From contig NZ_JAFCIY020000001.1 in the NCBI RefSeq assembly GCF_020194955.2, positions 248,001-312,000 of the forward strand: a stretch of DNA of 64,000 nucleotides. Direction: 5' to 3'. Shown here in pieces: positions 59,921-64,000 of this stretch. A program made the translations under genes and the position numbers. Each line of letters begins with the position of its first letter. Position 1 is the stretch's first letter. Source of the stretch: Desulfuromonas sp. CSMB_57. Lineage in GTDB: Bacteria; Desulfobacterota; Desulfuromonadia; Desulfuromonadales; Syntrophotaleaceae. The notes beneath the pieces are model-generated. The model was not told the origin of the DNA and ran no database searches. It was given only the letters and a program-made list of their open reading frames with translations.

Positions 59921-60284
59921 GTCCCATTTCCGCCGCCTGCAATGGCCTTTTCAGACCGACGGTTGCTGCATAAAAATTATGCAAAATGCCACAAATCCGC
60001 CAGCGACGGGGGATCGCGAGGTTCATCCGGCATGTTCCCCACAGGGTTTTCCACGAACCTGTGGATGAATCGAGAAAAGCACTATAAATCAATGTGTTGT
60101 GGATTTGTTTCGAGGGGATTTACGGGGCCCGGCAACAATGTGCCACCGGGCGGATGCGGGTTTCGCGGAAAAAAGCTAATCGTGTTCTAACCTTATGCGA
60201 ACCATCGGGGGCAGTCGGCCATCGTGGTGAAATGACCGTCTGCCCCCGGTGTTTTCACGGCGCCGGGCAAGGGCTTGATCCGGG
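59921..60284. other. Non-coding spacer between aat and the PilZ gene
   Basis: 364 bp. It contains several TCCACA-like words, among them CCTGTGGATGA near 60058 (one mismatch to a DnaA box on the minus strand) and TTTTCCACG near 60047, and no open frame I would support. No terminator with a clear T-run was found. Confidence 0.5.
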
Positions 60285-60989
60285 TCACCGTGGCGCGCTG
60301 CGCTGCCGCTCGCGAATGAAGCGTTCGATGCGTTCCTGATCCCGAGCCAGAATTTTGGCGAATTGCAGTCCGGCCGTGCAGGTGCCCGTCTCATGCTTTT
60401 CGACCCAGACGGTTTCGGCCAGGGTGCAGATGGGGGGCGTGGCCGGTTCGAACTGCAGCAGCATGAGGCACAGGTCGGCCACCTGCAGCGGGTTTTTAAA
60501 GCCCAGGCGAATGCCTCCGGTGCTGAGGTTGACCAAGCCGCGGGGCAGGGTCGGCGGCGGCCCGGCGGGGGACTCGACGATGGCGGCCAGTTGCCTGGAC
60601 CATTGCAGTCGCGCGGCGGACAGGGGGGCTACGGCACGGCTGAAACGGATGCCGATGGTGGCATTGAGGCGCTGCCGGGGTCGCCGCTGGAACAGGTTGA
60701 GATCGCCGTTCAGACGAAATCGCAACAGGCCGGGTTCCACCTGCCGCTCCAGGGTGGCCGCGGCGCGCAGACCGAGACCGCGGTTATCGGAAAACAATTC
60801 GACGGGGGTGCCGGGTTTCCACAGCAGGGGTTCGTCGGCCGCACAGGGATAGGGCAGGGCGATGAGGCAGAGTCCTTCGTGGATTTCCTGGCAGTAGCCG
60901 GTCAGGGTTTCCAGTCGATCATCGCCCCGGGCCGGACTGGCCAGGCAAAGTTGGACTTTCTGTCCCGGTCGAAAATAGCGTTTGAACAT
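60285..60989 (-). CDS. PilZ-domain protein (YcgR-like, c-di-GMP binding)
   Basis: 234 residues. An N-terminal YcgR-like beta domain (about 5-100) is followed by a PilZ domain with the c-di-GMP site RRPRQRLN near 100-107 and NLSTGGIRLGF near 155-165. It probably links cyclic di-GMP to motility or surface behaviour. ATG 60989 has GGGAG upstream; the frame to 61091 crosses a CTGAAAGCTGAAG repeat fragment and is unlikely. Confidence 0.88.
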   Translation of the reverse strand: MFKRYFRPGQKVQLCLASPARGDDRLETLTGYCQEIHEGLCLIALPYPCAADEPLLWKPGTPVELFSDNRGLGLRAAATLERQVEPGLLRFRLNGDLNLFQRRPRQRLNATIGIRFSRAVAPLSAARLQWSRQLAAIVESPAGPPPTLPRGLVNLSTGGIRLGFKNPLQVADLCLMLLQFEPATPPICTLAETVWVEKHETGTCTAGLQFAKILARDQERIERFIRERQRSAPR

Positions 60990-61105
60990 GAACTCTCCCG
61001 GTTGGTTCAGGCTGGTGAAGACTGAAAGCTGAAGGGCGTTGAGGGAATTCGCAGCCGGTAACCCGGGACTCAAAAGCAAATCCTGTACCATTGTTTAATT
61101 GGATA

Positions 61106-62005
61106 TTATTTATCGTCCGGTTCCGCCAAGCCCAGGCGTCCGGTCAGGTCATCCATGAATTGACGGGCCACCCGGCCGGAGCGGGCGCCGCGTGACAGGG
61201 CCCAGCGCAGGGCGGCGGTGGTCAGTTGCGGTTCGTCCATGGCCAGGTTGCGCTTGGCGGCCAGATGCCGGCAGATGGCCAGGTAGGTGTCCTGATCCAT
61301 GGGGTAGAAGCCGATGGTGAGGCCGAACCGATCGGACAGGGAGATTTTTTCCGCCACGGTTTCTTCCGGATGAATCTCCTGATCGGCGAGCACGTCCTGA
61401 AAATGCTCCGGCAGCAGATGGCGCCGGTTGCTGGTGGCGTAAACCAGGATGTTGGCGGCCCGCGATTCCAGACTCCCTTCGAGGAGAGCCTTGAGTTCCC
61501 GATAGTTGTGCTCGGCGTCGGCAAAGGCCAGATCGTCGCAGAACAGGATGAACCGGAAGGGCTGTTGGCGCAGCAGGGCGGTGATGCGCGGCAACTGGTA
61601 CAGGTCGTCCTTCTGCACCTCAATCAATCGCAGGCCGCGCTTGGCGAATACCGGCAGCAGGCTTTTCACCGCCGACGACTTGCCGCTGCCCCGCTCGCCC
61701 CAGAGCAGGACGTTGTTGGCCGGCAGCCCGCGCACGAACTGTTCGGTGTTGCGATGCAGGCGGCGCAGGGCGCCGTCGATGCCGAGCAGATCCGTGTGGT
61801 CGGGCAGATCGGGAAATGCGACTCCTTCCAGCACGCCGCCTTCGCCACGCGAGCGCCAGCGCAAGGCGATGAATTCCTGAAAGATGCCCGCCTCCAGTTC
61901 ATAGAGGGCCAATTGGCGGGTCAGGTATTCCTCGCCCAAATCGAGCATGCGGTCGAGGCGTTCCAGCAGGTATTCCCAATCGATTTCCACGGTATCGTTG
62001 ATCAT
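61106..62005 (-). CDS. DUF815 family AAA-type ATPase
   Basis: 299 residues. Conserved ATPase with Walker A LLWGERGSGKSSAVKSLL near 98-115 and Walker B FILFCDDLAFA near 150, plus sensor-like VYATSNRRHLLPEHF. The family is widespread and of unknown cellular role. It precedes the PilZ gene on the same strand by 116 bp and diverges from the RlmL-like gene. Confidence 0.92.
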   Translation of the reverse strand: MINDTVEIDWEYLLERLDRMLDLGEEYLTRQLALYELEAGIFQEFIALRWRSRGEGGVLEGVAFPDLPDHTDLLGIDGALRRLHRNTEQFVRGLPANNVLLWGERGSGKSSAVKSLLPVFAKRGLRLIEVQKDDLYQLPRITALLRQQPFRFILFCDDLAFADAEHNYRELKALLEGSLESRAANILVYATSNRRHLLPEHFQDVLADQEIHPEETVAEKISLSDRFGLTIGFYPMDQDTYLAICRHLAAKRNLAMDEPQLTTAALRWALSRGARSGRVARQFMDDLTGRLGLAEPDDK

Positions 62006-62158
62006 GACATGCGACTCCTTGCAAAGATAGCCCGGCGGGCCCTGCCATCATAGCAGAATCCGGGCGACCGGACCCGGGAAAAGATGTATGAAGGCCCTGG
62101 CCTGGCCACGAAGTTTGTGCTACAACCCCGGTTGTCCGGCGTGACAGGAAGGAATTAC

Positions 62159-63274
62159 ATGGCAAAGCCAATCATGCAGATGTTTGCGGTAACGGCGCCC
62201 GGCCTGGAGTCGGTCTGTGCCGGCGAATTGCAGGAGCTCGGTCTGCCGGGAGTGTACATGGAGTCCGGCGGGGTGGCCTTTGAGGGCGGACCGGCCGAGC
62301 TCTATCGGGCCAATCTGTGGCTGCGCAGCGCCGGTCGGGTGCTGGTCCGGCTGGGGGAATTCCGCTGCCGGGATTTTCCCGAGCTGTATCGCAAGGCCCT
62401 GCGCCTGCCCTGGGGGCGTTTCATCCGGCCGGCCACCCCGGTGCGGCTGCGGGTCACCAGTCATGCTTCCCGCTTGATGCATACCGACCGCATCGCCGCA
62501 ACCCTGCAGGAGGCCCTGCAACGGGTCCTGAATGCGCTCCCGGCGGCGGCGGGCGACCCGCAATTGCTGGTAGTGCGCCTGGATCAGGATGTCTGCCAGG
62601 TATCCGTGGACAGCAGCGGCGATTTGCTGCACCGGCGGGGCTACCGCGAGGCCGTTGGGGCGGCCCCCTTGCGGGAAACTTTGGCTGCCGGGGCCCTGCT
62701 GCGCCTGGGGTGGGATGGGCGTGGTCCCCTGGTGGATCCCATGTGCGGGTCGGGAACCCTGGTCATCGAGGGAGCCCTGTTGGCCCGGCAGCGGGCGCCG
62801 GGCCTGTTGCGGTCCTTCGCCTTCATGCACTGGCCCCATTTCCGGCCCGGCTTGTGGGGCGCGCTGATGGAGCAGGCCCGTCGGTCTGAAAGGGTCGGGC
62901 AGAGCCTGCCGTTGCTGTTGGGCCGGGACCAGGACGCCGAGGTGCTGGCCGCGGCCCGCGCCAACGCCGCGCGGGCCGATGTGGCCGCCCAGGTCGTCTG
63001 GCAGCAGGCGGCCATCGAACAGGGCGATGCGGTGGCCGGGCCGGGCCTGGTGATCTGTAATCCTCCCTATGGCGCCCGCCTCGGCGATGCGGCCGGGCTG
63101 GTAACCCTTTATCAGCAGATCGGCCAAGCCTATCGCCGTGACTTTAAAGGCTGGCGGGGCGCTCTGCTGTGCCCCGGGGGAAGCTTGCTGGCAGCCACCG
63201 GTCTGCCCTGGCGGCAGCTGGAGCGGCTCCACAACGGCGGCATCGAAATCGGTCTGTACCAGACGGAACTGTAA
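62159..63274 (+). CDS. THUMP-domain rRNA/tRNA methyltransferase (RlmL N-terminal-like)
   Basis: 371 residues. THUMP and ferredoxin-like RNA-binding part (about 1-160) followed by a Rossmann methyltransferase with VDPMCGSGTLVIEGAL (SAM motif I) near 198 and the catalytic CNPPYGARL near 300, the N-P-P-Y motif of m2G enzymes. Corresponds to the N-terminal half of E. coli RlmKL, which makes m2G2445 in 23S rRNA. ATG 62159 has AGGAAGGA upstream. Confidence 0.92.
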   Translation: MAKPIMQMFAVTAPGLESVCAGELQELGLPGVYMESGGVAFEGGPAELYRANLWLRSAGRVLVRLGEFRCRDFPELYRKALRLPWGRFIRPATPVRLRVTSHASRLMHTDRIAATLQEALQRVLNALPAAAGDPQLLVVRLDQDVCQVSVDSSGDLLHRRGYREAVGAAPLRETLAAGALLRLGWDGRGPLVDPMCGSGTLVIEGALLARQRAPGLLRSFAFMHWPHFRPGLWGALMEQARRSERVGQSLPLLLGRDQDAEVLAAARANAARADVAAQVVWQQAAIEQGDAVAGPGLVICNPPYGARLGDAAGLVTLYQQIGQAYRRDFKGWRGALLCPGGSLLAATGLPWRQLERLHNGGIEIGLYQTEL

Positions 63275-63361
63275 CCAACCTGCGGGGAACGTCATCGCTT
63301 CGGGACCGGCCGCGGGCAGCGTCCGGGCGGGCGCCAATGGTGAAATATAGCGAATTTTTCC

Positions 63362-63390
63362 TTGATTTTTTGACAATTGGAACATATAAT
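63362..63390 (+). promoter_or_regulatory. Sigma-70 promoter of rpsU
   Basis: TTGATT at 63362-63367, a 17-bp spacer and a perfect TATAAT at 63385-63390, 62 bp before the rpsU start codon. Confidence 0.75.
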
Positions 63391-63451
63391 CACGCTCCTT
63401 GCCATGCTTGCACGGCGAGGAGATGAAACGGGGAAAGCGAGGTGAAGTTCC

Positions 63452-63646
63452 GTGGAAATACAGGTTGTCGACAACAACGTTGAAAAAGCCATCCGGGTGC
63501 TCAAGCGCAAGCTGCAACAGGAAGGGCTGTTCCGTGAAATGAAACAGCGGAAATTCTATGAAAAGCCCAGCGTCAAGCGTAAGCGCAAGGAAAAAGAAGC
63601 GCAGCGGCGTTTGCGGAAGAAGCTCCGCCTGATGAAGAAATCCTGA
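63452..63646 (+). CDS. rpsU: 30S ribosomal protein S21
   Basis: 64-residue basic protein with the bS21 pattern: IQVVDNNVEKAIRVLKRKLQ, GLFREMKQRKFYEKPS and a Lys/Arg-rich C-terminal helix. It acts in the 30S platform near the anti-Shine-Dalgarno. GTG start with an AGCGAGG sequence upstream. It has its own promoter and terminator and appears monocistronic. Confidence 0.97.
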   Translation: MEIQVVDNNVEKAIRVLKRKLQQEGLFREMKQRKFYEKPSVKRKRKEKEAQRRLRKKLRLMKKS

Positions 63647-63675
63647 TACCTCGCAGGACTTTTTCGACAAAATTG

Positions 63676-63712
63676 AAGGGCCGGTCACCTTGTGTTGACC
63701 GGCCCTTTCTGT
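63676..63712 (+). terminator. Rho-independent terminator of rpsU
   Basis: Twelve-base-pair stem AAGGGCCGGTCA/TGACCGGCCCTT (63676-63687 with 63696-63707), 8-nt loop, followed by TTCTGTTGTT. Confidence 0.88.
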
Positions 63713-63715
63713 TGT

Positions 63716-63878
63716 TAGTGTCCCGTGCGGTCAGTCCGGTCTTCAAATTCCGGCCCTTTTGGTCGCTGGCTGCGTTCCGCCTTCTCGGCTTAACTCTGGC
63801 TAGGCCTGCGTCGGCGCGCCTTGCCAGCAACCAAAATCTCTCGGAATTTCTTGACACGACTAACCGCAAGAGACACTA
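63716..63878. mobile_element. MITE-like long palindromic element
   Basis: 163 bp. Terminal inverted repeats 63716-63731 (TAGTGTCCCGTGCGGT) and 63863-63878 match at 14 of 16 positions. Interior arms are also complementary over long stretches (AAATTCCG and TTTTGGT-GCTGGC blocks), so the whole element can fold into one stem. It carries no gene; possible TA target duplication. Confidence 0.7.
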
Positions 63879-63880
63879 GG

Positions 63881-63915
63881 TGCCGGCATCCGAAGGATGC
63901 CGGCATGGGTATTTT
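63881..63915 (+). terminator. Hairpin with T-run at the window's 3' end
   Basis: Perfect 11-bp stem TGCCGGCATCC/GGATGCCGGCA with a GAA loop (63881-63905), then ATTTTT a few bases downstream. It stands between rpsU and the convergent gene at the window edge. Confidence 0.65.
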
Positions 63916-63936
63916 TACGGTGCCGGGAAAGATTGG

Positions 63937-64000
63937 CTATGCCGGGATGACCGGCAGTTCCAGTCCGGCGATCTTTTGCAGCAGCCGCACCACCTGGGAT
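63937..64000 (-). CDS. Unidentified gene, 3' end only
   Basis: The minus strand has a TAG at 63937-63939 preceded by an open frame to the window edge whose last 20 residues read SQVVRLLQKIAGLELPVIPA. Codon use looks coding and it is oriented toward rpsU. Too short to name a family. Confidence 0.55.
   Translation of the reverse strand, partial: SQVVRLLQKIAGLELPVIPA

Noticed and set aside
60040-60110. Cluster of DnaA-box-like words (TCATCCACA, TTTTCCACG) suggesting an origin
   Set aside because: Only one word is within one mismatch of the consensus, there is no AT-rich unwinding region, and no dnaA, dnaN or gidA gene is near.
63370-63390. TTGACA followed by TATAAT upstream of rpsU as a promoter
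   Set aside because: The spacing is only 9 bp. TTGATT at 63362 with a 17-bp spacer is the better -35 for the same -10.

Overview
The window reads as chromosomal DNA of a GC-rich Gram-negative bacterium, most likely a deltaproteobacterium of the Desulfuromonadales type. That placement is an inference from gene content and style: an NtrC-class regulator with a sigma-54 promoter, ClpS/ClpA, HflK/HflC, an outer-membrane autotransporter, a type VI amidase effector, PilZ and rpsU. No rRNA or tRNA gene was seen. Housekeeping blocks alternate with accessory blocks that are visibly more AT-rich or repeat-flanked.

Layout. 1-7.2 kb: the 3' part of a chemoreceptor with a strong terminator, an orphan type VI amidase effector/immunity pair (tae4/tai4) next to a hexanucleotide repeat, suhB, a PEP synthase/PPDK regulatory kinase, a rhodanese, a UPF0178 protein, and an ABC-F ATPase behind what looks like an attenuating leader. 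7.5-14.2 kb: a potassium module in which an AlgB-like sigma-54 activator is followed by two identical-architecture palindromes, a -24/-12 promoter, a KinB-like histidine kinase, a receiver-TPR protein, two TrkA-type proteins and TrkH. 14.5-22.9 kb: an HpnN-like RND exporter, a fucosyltransferase-like GT10, a stand-alone Prim-Pol domain protein and two fused glycosyltransferases. 23-25.6 kb: full TrkA and a Kef-type antiporter.

26-38 kb: a LolA-like protein, a UbiA-like membrane protein, a polyprenyl synthase and a methyltransferase (probable prenyl lipid or quinone set), a patatin remnant, an operon of an NRAMP-like transporter, a sodium/solute symporter and a CodA-like deaminase, a cupin, and a 1067-residue autotransporter whose passenger starts with a papain-family protease.

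38.1-46.3 kb is the clearest accessory island. It holds a two-gene unit of a voltage-gated channel and a zinc-ribbon/PH-like protein, a class C-like group II intron beside an attC-like fold, an AT-rich STAND-type ATPase with a possible HEPN-like tail, a second and better attC-like site, and an IS91-type transposase plus tyrosine recombinase bracketed by 16-bp inverted repeats. I read it as integron-cassette-derived DNA without an integrase of its own (CALIN-like). The ATPase and the channel pair are the best candidates for undescribed, possibly defensive, systems.

46.6-64 kb returns to housekeeping: serB-sfsA, tmcAL, lemA with two TPM-domain genes, a SelD-type flavoprotein domain standing alone, a rhodanese-ferritin-like fusion, hflK-hflC, clpS-clpA-aat, a PilZ protein, a DUF815 ATPase, an RlmL-like rRNA methyltransferase, rpsU and a 163-bp palindromic MITE-like element.
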